A stretch of 30,664 bases of DNA, from contig CAVAPE010000021.1 in assembly GCA_963590405.1 (NCBI GenBank), forward strand, positions 1 through 30,664, given 5' to 3'. How positions within the stretch are numbered: the stretch's first letter is position 1; each line of letters begins with the position of its first letter. Position numbers and translations under genes: made by a program. This DNA comes from Limisoma sp963590405 (lineage in GTDB: Bacteria; Bacteroidota; Bacteroidia; Bacteroidales; Muribaculaceae). The notes beneath the pieces were generated by a model that was given only the letters and a program-made list of their open reading frames with translations, was not told the origin of the DNA and did not search any database. Positions 24,521-30,664 of this stretch are shown in pieces.

Positions 24521-25141
24521 TCAGAACACGTAAACGAGGTTAATAGCGGCCTTCGTCGGACCGAAATAATTGTGATGCTTTCCACTTTCGATTTTGTCGC
24601 CACACTCCACGCATTTGAAGCGATCATAGCGGCTATAAACGTAGCCAATGCCCAATTCTGCCTCGAGGTTCCAGTGGCGAGCAAGCGTCCATGAGTAGCC
24701 GTAGGCAAAGCCCACTCCTGCCATCCAACCTTCAAAGCGGCTGTCGCGAAACTTGCGCCAGTCGGTGCCAAGAAAATGCACATTGGTCTTGAAGCCGCCG
24801 ATGTTGTACTGTCCGCCAAGTGCATGGAGGCCGATAAAGTGTCCCATCATCTTGTCGCAAAACCAATAGCGCGCTTCTGGCTGCACGAGCCAGTGCTTCC
24901 ATTTCTTGTTGTCGTTAAATGTCCAGCCATTGTAGTTTCCAGACACGTCGAGTGTCCATTTAGGCGCGAGCGACAGCTCAACGCCTAAGTTGGCGTTGGC
25001 TGTCGCGTCATAAAGCAAGTTTGTTTTCAGTGATGCTTTCTGTGCATAAGCACCATTAGGCAAAGCATACGCCGCCAAAAATAACAGTGAGACAACAATC
25101 TTAACGGCGCTCACATTCTTTACCCTTTCAGCAAAATTCAT
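24521..25141 (-). CDS. DUF3575 protein, outer-membrane beta-barrel-like, first gene of the fimbrial operon
   Basis: 206 aa from 25141; an in-frame ATG at 25165 would add eight residues, and both lie downstream of the promoter, so the start is not settled. A signal peptide covers about 12-34 (IVVSLLFLAAYALPNGAYAQ). The DUF3575 domain follows: KTNLLYDATANANLGVELSL, then alternating aromatic strands (WTLDVSGNYN, WLVQPEARYWF, GHFIGLHALGG) ending in NLVYVF with a terminal Phe, typical of outer-membrane beta-barrel ends. The ATG of DUF3868 follows 2 bp after its stop, implying coupled translation. Role in fimbrial assembly is inferred from context. Confidence 0.83.
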   Translation of the reverse strand: MNFAERVKNVSAVKIVVSLLFLAAYALPNGAYAQKASLKTNLLYDATANANLGVELSLAPKWTLDVSGNYNGWTFNDNKKWKHWLVQPEARYWFCDKMMGHFIGLHALGGQYNIGGFKTNVHFLGTDWRKFRDSRFEGWMAGVGFAYGYSWTLARHWNLEAELGIGYVYSRYDRFKCVECGDKIESGKHHNYFGPTKAAINLVYVF

Positions 25142-25201
25142 TCTATATACTAATTTGGCTATCATTTCTAAAATTATCGGCCATCATTTTCTTTTCGATT
25201 G

Positions 25202-25209
25202 CAAAGTTA
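25202..25209 (-). promoter_or_regulatory. -7 box of the fimbrial operon
   Basis: TAACTTTG on the minus strand is a perfect TAnnTTTG, about 37-61 nt upstream of the two possible DUF3575 start codons. No TTTG is present 19-21 nt upstream (the sequence there is AAAC/GCGG), which suggests an activator-dependent promoter. Confidence 0.55.
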
Positions 25210-25276
25210 CAACCATATCACACGCCGCGTTTGGTATATTTCCACAAAAATTCCGTTAACACTCAATTTATATTTA

Positions 25277-25286
25277 CCCCCCCCCC
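25277..25286. repeat. C10 homopolymer tract
   Basis: Ten consecutive cytosines in an otherwise A/T-rich intergenic region, 68 bp upstream of the fimbrial -7 box and about 105 bp upstream of the regulator -33 box. Homopolymers of this length are prone to slippage and, in surface-structure genes of several bacteria, cause phase variation. Confidence 0.95.
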
Positions 25287-25287
25287 G

Positions 25288-25313
25288 TTAATTTTTGTTA
25301 ATTTCATTAATTT
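25288..25313. repeat. Three TTAATTT iterons, about one helical turn apart
   Basis: TTAATTT occurs at 25288-25294, 25298-25304 and 25307-25313, with 10- and 9-bp periods, directly next to the C10 tract. The phasing would place all copies on one face of DNA, as in activator-binding arrays or bent DNA. Low-complexity A/T content makes chance possible. Confidence 0.5.
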
Positions 25314-25384
25314 ACCATATTTTCGAGCCGCAAACGACCCATCTTTTCTCACTGATTTTCAACAAAAAATGACAAAAAATCAAC

Positions 25385-25409
25385 GAAAATTTTGCAATTG
25401 GAAATTTTC
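25385..25409. promoter_or_regulatory. Inverted repeat overlapping the regulator promoter
   Basis: GAAAATTT (25385-25392) and its exact reverse complement AAATTTTC (25402-25409) flank a 9-bp spacer and overlap the -33 TTTG at 25391-25394. A candidate operator, possibly for autoregulation. Confidence 0.45.
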
Positions 25410-25421
25410 GGTATATATTTG
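25391..25421 (+). promoter_or_regulatory. Promoter of the AraC-type membrane regulator
   Basis: TTTG (25391-25394), 19 nt, TATATTTG (25414-25421): an exact match to the Bacteroidota consensus and its spacing. Predicted leader is about 100 nt. Confidence 0.75.
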
Positions 25422-25528
25422 CAAATACACTGGGGATGAACAGGCGACATAACGTGAATTTACCAAGATAATGGTGGTAAAAAACCAATAACGAAGAAAA
25501 ATAACATAAATAAGGGTAAGAATACAGG

Positions 25529-26722
25529 ATGAACTTAATGGAATTTGGCACATACTTATGCAACGGCATTGTTGCTCTCGCTTTGGGAGTGGCGCTGATG
25601 TGCTATCAGACGAGCGAAAAGGTGACACGCGACTACAACCGCGCGCGCCGCTACCTCGCCTACTGCAATTTCATTGGTGCAGCCACCGACGCCATCGCCG
25701 TGACGATAATCATCTACGGTCATTCGGCTCATATGCTCAAAACATTTCTCGTGCCGGCAGTCTACTATGCCCAAGTGGGGCTTGCGGCATTTGCTCTCTT
25801 GTCTATTGTGCGCTCGGAGAGGTCAAATTTCCGCAACTCGATGCTTTTTGCCACGCCGCTCATAGCCATCCTGCTCGCCTACACGGTCGTGCTGTTCAGC
25901 GCACCTGAGTTCGACATGACACTAAGTGGCTACAGCGCATTCTGCGCCACGCGTCAGTCAAGATTTCTCTCAATAAGCCTCCGAGTAGCGTTGCTCGTTG
26001 AGAGTGCCGTTCTGCTCTACTGGACCACAAGCGACACCGTGGAATACTGCAAACGCGCCAACGCCACCCTCTCGGGCACAGCCAACATCAAAGCGCGCCG
26101 GGCATCGCGGCTAACGATGATGCTATGGGGATATTTCGTCATAGCCATCATCAATTCGCTTCCGCTGCCCACCGCAGCGAAAATCATACTGATGTGGCTC
26201 AGCATAGCCATGTTCGTGGCATCAACGATTATGGCAATCAATTTCAGTTCAAGTTTCGTAATCGTAGAAAAAGAAATGGAGGCTGAAGAGAAAGCCGAAA
26301 AAAAGACAACGATTAAAACCACCAATACTCTAAACACTAACAAGGAAGACAAACAATCACCAACCAAACCAACGATGGACACATTAATCGAAAATTGGAA
26401 ACGCAATGCCAAAAAACAGTATCTAAAGGAAGGCATTACACTGTCGGCGGTGGCGCACAAGATTGGAGTAAGCCCACGCCTGCTATCGGAATATCTGAAC
26501 AATGTAAAGGGGATGAATTTCAACACTTGGATTAACTCAATGAGAATTGACGAAGTGAAAGCGGAAATCGAGAAATCGCCCGCCACGCCATTGGTAGAAA
26601 TTGCGCAGAAAGCCGGCTTCACCGACTCCTCGGCAATGACAAAAGTGTTCAAGCGCTTCACCGGCATGACCCCCACCCAGTACCGCAACGAAACCGCCCC
26701 CCAATCGACAGAAGAAGAATAA
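25529..26722 (+). CDS. Seven-TM membrane-bound AraC-family transcriptional regulator
   Basis: 397 aa. Seven hydrophobic segments are visible at about 8-25, 43-63, 71-93, 105-124, 147-166, 195-211 and 217-237. A charged linker rich in Lys, Glu and Thr (248-283) leads to a C-terminal AraC-type double helix-turn-helix (about 285-385): ITLSAVAHKIGVSPRLLSEY in the first HTH and PLVEIAQKAGFTDSSAMTKV in the second, then FKRFTGMTPTQYR, the family signature. DNA-binding domain and sensor region are therefore in one membrane protein, so a membrane or envelope signal could act on DNA directly. It is divergent from the fimbrial operon and is the best candidate for its regulator. The ATG at 25529 follows an AGGGTAAG-like site; Met4 is an alternative start. 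Confidence 0.9.
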   Translation: MNLMEFGTYLCNGIVALALGVALMCYQTSEKVTRDYNRARRYLAYCNFIGAATDAIAVTIIIYGHSAHMLKTFLVPAVYYAQVGLAAFALLSIVRSERSNFRNSMLFATPLIAILLAYTVVLFSAPEFDMTLSGYSAFCATRQSRFLSISLRVALLVESAVLLYWTTSDTVEYCKRANATLSGTANIKARRASRLTMMLWGYFVIAIINSLPLPTAAKIILMWLSIAMFVASTIMAINFSSSFVIVEKEMEAEEKAEKKTTIKTTNTLNTNKEDKQSPTKPTMDTLIENWKRNAKKQYLKEGITLSAVAHKIGVSPRLLSEYLNNVKGMNFNTWINSMRIDEVKAEIEKSPATPLVEIAQKAGFTDSSAMTKVFKRFTGMTPTQYRNETAPQSTEEE

Positions 26723-26746
26723 CAAAGGAGAAATAATCACCACACG

Positions 26747-26769
26747 AAAGCCGCCTACGGGCGGCTTTT
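26747..26769 (+). terminator. Intrinsic terminator of the AraC-type regulator gene
   Basis: AAAGCCGCC (26747-26755), loop TACG, GGCGGCTTT (26760-26768), then a T. The C(TACG)G loop is a stable UNCG tetraloop, and the stem runs into its own T-stretch. It lies 24 bp past the stop. Confidence 0.85.
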
Positions 26770-26811
26770 AGTCTATTGCAGAATGACAAAAAATGCGAGT
26801 TGATGAAGAGT

Positions 26812-26840
26812 AGGCTGAAAGCGTTATTCTACCATAGCAC
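26812..26840. repeat. Degenerate arm of the palindromic repeat
   Basis: AGGCTGAAAGC followed by GTTATTCTACCATAGCAC matches the start of the intact arms, down to the CCATAGC before the 19-bp hairpin, and then diverges. It reads as a decayed fourth arm 48 bp before the main cluster. Confidence 0.6.
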
Positions 26841-26887
26841 TAAGTTTGCCGAGCGGCATTAAGATTGCAAAGCGGCGACATATGGTT

Positions 26888-27210
26888 AGGCTGAAAGCCT
26901 TAAACCACCATAGCCCAGGGCAACGCCCTGGGTAATAGGTGATTATGCGTTTGCGCCCTGTAAGGGCAACACAAAAACGGCAACGTTGGTGATTTGATTA
27001 TGCAAGTCGGCGAAGAGTAGGCTGAAAGCCTTAAACCACCATAACCCAGGGCAACGCCCTGGGTAACAGGCGATTGTGCGTTTACGCCCTGTAAGGGCAA
27101 CACTAAACCGGCGACGATGGTGATTTGTGTTGCCCTTTCAGGGCGCCATTCCTAATGCGTTTATACCCAGGGCGTTGCCCTGGGCTATGGTAGAATAAGG
27201 CTTTCAGCCT
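26888..27210. repeat. REPIN-like element with three arms (two direct, one inverted)
   Basis: The first arm's hairpins are at 26888-26900, 26914-26932 and 26955-26967. The second, in the same orientation, has hairpins at 27019-27031, 27045-27063 and 27086-27098. The third, inverted, has them at 27132-27144, 27166-27184 and 27198-27210. Each arm is the same AGGCT/AGCCT, CCCAGGGC/GCCCTGGG, GCCCT/AGGGC trio as at 17148-17338, with GTA loops in the third hairpin of the direct arms. Short frames read through it are artefacts. Confidence 0.85.
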
Positions 27211-27274
27211 AAACTTATATCGGAACTCTGCACACTCGATGACATGCTAATACAAAAACACCAACCCCCTGCAT
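27211..27274. other. Intergenic remainder before the fusion-gene terminator
   Basis: No gene or clear motif; A/T-rich sequence between the repeat cluster and the terminator. The space from the terminator to the fusion-gene stop (27315-27406) contains only a TTG/AAC-rich imperfect hairpin. Confidence 0.35.
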
Positions 27275-27314
27275 AAAAAAAACAAATCCGACTAATCTCT
27301 CGATCCGTCGGATT
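27275..27314 (-). terminator. Intrinsic terminator of the NagB-like/PIG-L fusion gene
   Basis: Perfect 8-bp stem AATCCGAC (27285-27292) and GTCGGATT (27307-27314). On the minus strand it is followed by TTTG and then eight Ts (plus A-run 27275-27282). It lies about 93 bp past the stop. Confidence 0.8.
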
Positions 27315-27406
27315 CCTTAACCTATGATTCACTTATTTGTTGTTGTTGCTTTTCAATAACAATAACGCAAAGGTAAACATTTTATTGTAGTGTAACAAAT
27401 CTTATT

Positions 27407-29392
27407 CTATCTAATTGGATGATATTCCACAAATGCCTCCATTGCCTCATAGGATGCAAGTCCAAGACTGCTGTAGAGTTGCGCAGTGGCGCGGTTGCGG
27501 TCTTCGGCGCGCTGCCAGAACAAGCGGTCGTCGTCGCCGAGGAACGGAGCGTTCTCCATCTGCGACTGGTGCTTGAGGATGGTGTTACGCTTGAAGCGCA
27601 ATTGCTCAGGGCTCATCGGCACAGCCATCTCAATGTGGTCGATTTCCCACTCTGCCCATGCGCCGCGGTACATCCAGATGCGGCAGTCGTTCATAAACTC
27701 AGCACCCTCGTCGAGGAGTTCGTCGATGGCAGCAAGCACTGCATCGGTGCACACGCGGTGTGTGCCGTGAGGATCAGCGAGGTCGCCAGCCACGAAAATC
27801 TGGTGAGGCTTAACCGAAGAAATCAAATCCTTGACAATCTTCACGTCGCGCTCTGAGAGGTCGCCCTTCTTGATTGTACCAGTCTCGTAGAACGGCAGGT
27901 CAAGATGGTGAACATTTTCAGGCTTCACACCCATCCAGTTGCAGGCAGTCTTAGCCTCAGCGCGGCGGATGCGACCCTTGAGGAAACGCAAGTCGGCAGA
28001 GTCAACGTCGCCAGCATGTTTAGTGGCGAGGAACTCCTTGATTTCTTTCGATTTCTGATTATAGAGGTCGGAGTCAAGTCCGAATTCTTTCTTGATTTGA
28101 TCCATCACAAGGATGTAGCGGAACATATCCTCATCGCCCACTGCGATGTTGCCCGAAGTCTCGTAAGCCACGTGCACGTCGTGCTTCTGGTCAACGAGGC
28201 GTTTCAGTGTGCCGCCCATTGAGATTACGTCATCGTCGGGGTGCGGGCTAAACACAATCACGCGCTTTGGATATGGGTTGGCACGCTCTGGACGGTCGGT
28301 GTCGTCGGCGTTAGGCTTGCCACCTGGCCAGCCAGTGATGGTGTGCTGGATGTCGTTAAACACCTTGATGTTAACATCGTATGCTGAGCCGAACTGTGCT
28401 GCCAACTCGTTCAAGCCGTGCTCATTGTAGTCGCTGCTTGTGAGTTTAAGGATAGGCTTGCCAGTCTGCTCGCAGAGCCATGCAATGGCGCGGCGAATCA
28501 TCTTGTTGTTCCATTCGCACGAAGTAACGAGCCATGGGTGGCAAATGCGCGTAAGACTCTCGGCTGCTGAAAGGTCGATGACCACCTTTGCATTGCGGTG
28601 CATCTGGAGGAACGATGCCGGAACGGCTTCCGACTGCTTGTCCTCTACAACCGACTTCACAATCTTTGATTGGTTTTCGCCCCAAGCCACTACAAGCACT
28701 TTCTTTGCATTGAGGATGTTGCTGATGCCGAGTGTAATAGCCGTGGTCGGAGCAACTTCGAGAGCGTAGGCACTCGAAACGCTGCGGCGCACTGCACTGT
28801 CGATAAGCGTCATGCGGCACGACGAAGAGAGTTGCGTGCCCGGCGCATTGAATGCAAGACTGCCGGCAACGCCGATTTCGCAAATCACGAGGTCAAGACC
28901 TCCGCATGCGTCGATTTCTGCCTCGTAGGCGCGGCATCCTTCGTAGAGGTCGGCCTTGGCTGTATTCTGGTCGAATGAATGGATATTTTCTGGTTTGATA
29001 TTGACCTTGTCGAGGAACAACTTGTGCAGGCGGTCGAGCGTCGTTGCAGCGCCCTCCTCTGCCTGATAGAATTCAAACAGGTTGAACACTACCACGTCGG
29101 CAAAGTCAACTTCCTTATTCTCGTATCGTTTGATGAGTTCCGCATAGACCGGGAGCACACTGTTACCAGTGCCGAGGGCTATTACGCACTTACCTTTCTG
29201 GTCGGTGTTCTTCTTGATTGTCTCAACAACGTCGTCGGCAATCATGCGAACACCGTCGTCGGTTGTCTCGGCTATCTGGGTAAACACTTTCTCTTCCCGG
29301 CACAAAGATGCATATTCAATCTTGTTTTCCGGTGCATAATACCTCTTCGGGATGAGGTCGAGTTTGATTTGGGAACTTAAATTAGTTTTCAT
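27407..29392 (-). CDS. Fusion of a degenerate NagB-like domain with a PIG-L/LmbE deacetylase
   Basis: 661 aa from 29392; the open frame extends further upstream through the promoter, so the first codons of it are not used. The N-terminal NagB/RpiA-type domain covers about 25-270 and keeps scaffold motifs (IALGTGNSVLPVY 71-83, FN 103-104, AFNAPG 180-185). However, the positions equivalent to NagB D72, D141, H143 and E148 are Phe106-region FNLFEF, Ala176, Ser178 and Ala183. The C-terminal PIG-L domain (about 377-600) has the zinc-site motif SPHPDDDV (382-389) and GDLADPHGTHRV (536-547), both intact. PIG-L enzymes deacetylate GlcNAc-type groups. It is divergent from canonical nagB across 202 bp. 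The family is common in Bacteroidales, often annotated as glucosamine-6-phosphate deaminase, which the residues argue against. Confidence 0.9.
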   Translation of the reverse strand: MKTNLSSQIKLDLIPKRYYAPENKIEYASLCREEKVFTQIAETTDDGVRMIADDVVETIKKNTDQKGKCVIALGTGNSVLPVYAELIKRYENKEVDFADVVVFNLFEFYQAEEGAATTLDRLHKLFLDKVNIKPENIHSFDQNTAKADLYEGCRAYEAEIDACGGLDLVICEIGVAGSLAFNAPGTQLSSSCRMTLIDSAVRRSVSSAYALEVAPTTAITLGISNILNAKKVLVVAWGENQSKIVKSVVEDKQSEAVPASFLQMHRNAKVVIDLSAAESLTRICHPWLVTSCEWNNKMIRRAIAWLCEQTGKPILKLTSSDYNEHGLNELAAQFGSAYDVNIKVFNDIQHTITGWPGGKPNADDTDRPERANPYPKRVIVFSPHPDDDVISMGGTLKRLVDQKHDVHVAYETSGNIAVGDEDMFRYILVMDQIKKEFGLDSDLYNQKSKEIKEFLATKHAGDVDSADLRFLKGRIRRAEAKTACNWMGVKPENVHHLDLPFYETGTIKKGDLSERDVKIVKDLISSVKPHQIFVAGDLADPHGTHRVCTDAVLAAIDELLDEGAEFMNDCRIWMYRGAWAEWEIDHIEMAVPMSPEQLRFKRNTILKHQSQMENAPFLGDDDRLFWQRAEDRNRATAQLYSSLGLASYEAMEAFVEYHPIR

Positions 29393-29418
29393 TGTCAGAA
29401 CCTTATTTTCGGTTGTTG

Positions 29419-29449
29419 CAAAGTTATATGTTCTTGCAAAAAAGAACAA
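29419..29449 (-). promoter_or_regulatory. Promoter of the fusion gene, with internal inverted repeat
   Basis: On the minus strand TTG (29447-29449), 20 nt, then TAACTTTG (29419-29426), a perfect -7 box; leader about 20 nt. An inverted repeat GTTCTT (29430-29435) and AAGAAC (29442-29447) lies between the two boxes and is a candidate repressor operator. Confidence 0.6.
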
Positions 29450-29554
29450 CTGCTTTTGACAACAATTAACTTTTAGTGACTTATTTTTTGGTTTATGCTG
29501 CTTGTATTGCTGTACAAAAATAGCGACAATATCCGAGATTTCAAAAATTATCGT

Positions 29555-29562
29555 TAATTTTG
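29555..29562 (+). promoter_or_regulatory. -7 box of nagB
   Basis: TAATTTTG is a perfect TAnnTTTG match, 32 nt before the nagB ATG. No TTTG lies 19-21 nt upstream. The position supports the start at 29595 rather than the in-frame ATG at 29502. Confidence 0.5.
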
Positions 29563-29594
29563 TATCAAAAATTTCTAACATAAACATTAATACT

Positions 29595-30407
29595 ATGCGT
29601 TTAATTATCGAGCCAAACTACGGTAAAGTATCTGAATGGGCAGCAAAATATGTTGCATCGCGTATCAACGAAGCAAACCCTACGGCAGAGAAGCCTTTCG
29701 TGCTGGGATGCCCAACAGGCAGTTCCCCTATCGGCATGTACCGCCAACTCATCGAACTTAACAAGGCTGGCAAAGTGTCGTTTGAGCACGTCGTAACCTT
29801 CAACATGGACGAATATTGCGGACTTCCAGAAGAGCATCCTGAAAGTTACCACTCATTCATGTGGAACAACTTCTTCAGCCACATTAATATAAAGAAAGAA
29901 AACGTGAACATCCTCAACGGCAACGCCGAAGACCTCGAGGCTGAATGCCGCCGCTATGAGGAGAAGATTGCAAGTTACGGTGGCATCGACCTCTTCCTCG
30001 GTGGCGTAGGTCCTGACGGACACATCGCATTCAACGAGCCGGGCTCGTCGCTCACTTCGCGCACCCGCCAGAAAACTCTTACGCTCGACACGAAGATTGC
30101 CAATTCGCGCTTCTTCGACGGCGACATCAATAAAGTGCCTTCCACCGCACTCACCGTGGGCGTTGGCACAGTGATGGCTGCCAAGAGCGTGCTCATCATC
30201 GTGAACGGCTACAACAAGGCGCGCGCCCTTCAGCACGGCGTTGAAGGCGCAGTGTCGCAGATGTGGACAATCTCTGCCCTCCAACTCCACCAGAAGGCTA
30301 TCATCGTTGCCGACGAGCCTGCTACGATGGAACTCAAAGTGGCAACCTACCGCTACTTCAAGGACATCGAGAGCCAGCACCTCGACCCTTCTACCCTGTT
30401 GAAATAA
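29595..30407 (+). CDS. nagB: Glucosamine-6-phosphate deaminase NagB
   Basis: NagB converts glucosamine-6-phosphate to fructose-6-phosphate and ammonia, feeding amino sugars from peptidoglycan, mucin or chitin into glycolysis. 270 aa from the ATG at 29595, which gives MRLIIEPNYGKVSEWAA and keeps E. coli numbering. The phosphate loop is GCPTGSSPIGMY (38-49). Asp72 is in FNMDEY, and Asp141, His143 and Glu148 lie in GPDGHIAFNEPGSS (139-152); all four catalytic residues are present. It is a single plus-strand gene followed by a terminator and divergent from the NagB-like/PIG-L fusion, so the two probably respond to the same amino-sugar signal. Confidence 0.97.
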   Translation: MRLIIEPNYGKVSEWAAKYVASRINEANPTAEKPFVLGCPTGSSPIGMYRQLIELNKAGKVSFEHVVTFNMDEYCGLPEEHPESYHSFMWNNFFSHINIKKENVNILNGNAEDLEAECRRYEEKIASYGGIDLFLGGVGPDGHIAFNEPGSSLTSRTRQKTLTLDTKIANSRFFDGDINKVPSTALTVGVGTVMAAKSVLIIVNGYNKARALQHGVEGAVSQMWTISALQLHQKAIIVADEPATMELKVATYRYFKDIESQHLDPSTLLK

Positions 30408-30462
30408 CCAACGCACAACAACAAGAGGGCACACATCAATAAGCACCCCCTCAACAATAAGC

Positions 30463-30491
30463 AAAAGCGGACGCCCAGCGCCCGCTTTTTT
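30463..30491 (+). terminator. Intrinsic terminator of nagB
   Basis: AAAAGCGG (30463-30470) pairs with CCGCTTTT (30482-30489), with an inner CGC/GCG, and ends in a T6 run. It lies 56 bp past the stop. Confidence 0.85.
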
Positions 30492-30511
30492 ACGCCCTCC
30501 GCCCTCAAAAT

Positions 30512-30568
30512 TTTCCATTTTGTGCAGTTTACACCCCCAAAAACTTTCCATTTTATGCAGTTTACACC
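30512..30568. repeat. Two direct repeats of 24 bp at a 33-bp period
   Basis: 30512-30535 and 30545-30568 differ at one position (TTTGTGCAG versus TTTATGCAG in the middle) and share the TTTCCATTTT start and CAGTTTACACC end. They lie just past the nagB terminator. A minus-strand frame across them encodes a repeat (VNCxKWK), but it looks spurious. Confidence 0.85.
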
Positions 30569-30664
30569 TCTACACTGCTGTTTTTTCTGCACATTAGCAA
30601 AGTTCTGCTTTTTTTAGCAATAAAAGCGCCCCGTAGTGGGTGCCACCAGCACCAGCCTATGCCT
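30569..30664. other. Right end of the window, no gene seen
   Basis: A/T-rich sequence with GCTTTTTTTAGC at 30607-30618 and a GCGCCC/GGGTGC hairpin at about 30629-30650 that shares GCGCCCCGTAG with 17087-17097. It could be the terminator of a gene outside the window; the next gene is not visible. Confidence 0.3.

Larger units (their letters stand above)
25210..25528. other. Regulatory intergenic region between fimbrial operon and AraC-type regulator
   Basis: This A/T-rich divergent region holds no gene. It contains the fimbrial -7 box at its left end, the C10 tract, the TTAATTT iterons, an inverted repeat over the regulator promoter, and a leader of about 100 nt before the regulator start. 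Short frames running through it are A/T-driven and cross the C-tract. Confidence 0.6.

Noticed and set aside
25231..25452. 73-codon plus-strand frame across the C10 tract
   Set aside because: It contains the homopolymer (Pro run) and the regulator promoter; no homology or start signal.
26888..27210. CRISPR array
   Set aside because: Copies are few, in opposite orientations, and composed of internal hairpins; no regular repeat-spacer layout and no cas gene.
30353..30592. 79-codon minus-strand frame with a VNCxKWK repeat
   Set aside because: It overlaps nagB's 3' end and terminator in antisense; the peptide repeat only reflects the 33-bp DNA repeat.

Overview
The window looks like chromosomal DNA of a Bacteroidales bacterium (phylum Bacteroidota), possibly a Prevotellaceae- or Muribaculaceae-like gut commensal; the family cannot be fixed from sequence alone. 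Four things point there. Upstream of many genes there are -7 boxes of the form TAnnTTTG, and in the best cases a TTTG lies 19 nt further upstream. A secreted amylase ends in a type IX secretion (T9SS) sorting domain. A Mfa1/Mfa2-type (type V pilus) fimbrial locus is present. So are families largely confined to the phylum (DUF5683, DUF3575, DUF3868, PCMD, and a NagB-like/PIG-L fusion).

Layout. 1-71 is the probable tail of a plus-strand gene entering from the left. 265-4343 is a minus-strand operon: CBS/nucleotidyltransferase, surE, a membrane-anchored DNA/RNA endonuclease and mnmE. 4472-9176 is the minus-strand parA-parB-DUF5683-lytic transglycosylase (five LysM) operon. 9389-14556 is a minus-strand run: thioredoxin-fold lipoprotein, topoisomerase IV subunit B, coaD and an S41 peptidase. 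14723-16831 is a secreted GH13 amylase with its own promoter and terminator. 17486-18781 is a plus-strand MATE exporter. 19072-20037 is a secreted PCMD protein. 20228-25165 is a fimbrial operon, read leftwards as DUF3575, DUF3868/OmpA/TPR, Mfa1-like subunit and Mfa2-like subunit. Divergent from it is a seven-TM AraC-type regulator (25529-26722). 27407-30407 holds a divergent pair: a degenerate-NagB/PIG-L fusion and a canonical nagB.

Most interesting points. (1) The 363-bp region between the fimbrial operon and its likely regulator has a C10 tract, three TTAATTT iterons and promoters facing both ways, the kind of arrangement expected for phase-variable or switch-like fimbrial control. (2) In the NagB-like half of the fusion protein all four residues equivalent to catalytic D72/D141/H143/E148 of NagB are replaced, while the neighbouring divergent nagB keeps all four at the same numbers; the fused PIG-L deacetylase motifs are intact. 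(3) Two intergenic regions carry large palindromic elements made of the same three-hairpin arm, resembling REPIN-type repeats; one has two arms, the other three. (4) Two halves of a parS-like site lie inverted and 35 bp apart upstream of parA. (5) The MATE gene has an almost perfect promoter placed so that transcription would begin at or next to the start codon.

Long open frames opposite mnmE, the nucleotidyltransferase, topoisomerase IV and the lipoprotein are antisense shadows and are not annotated.
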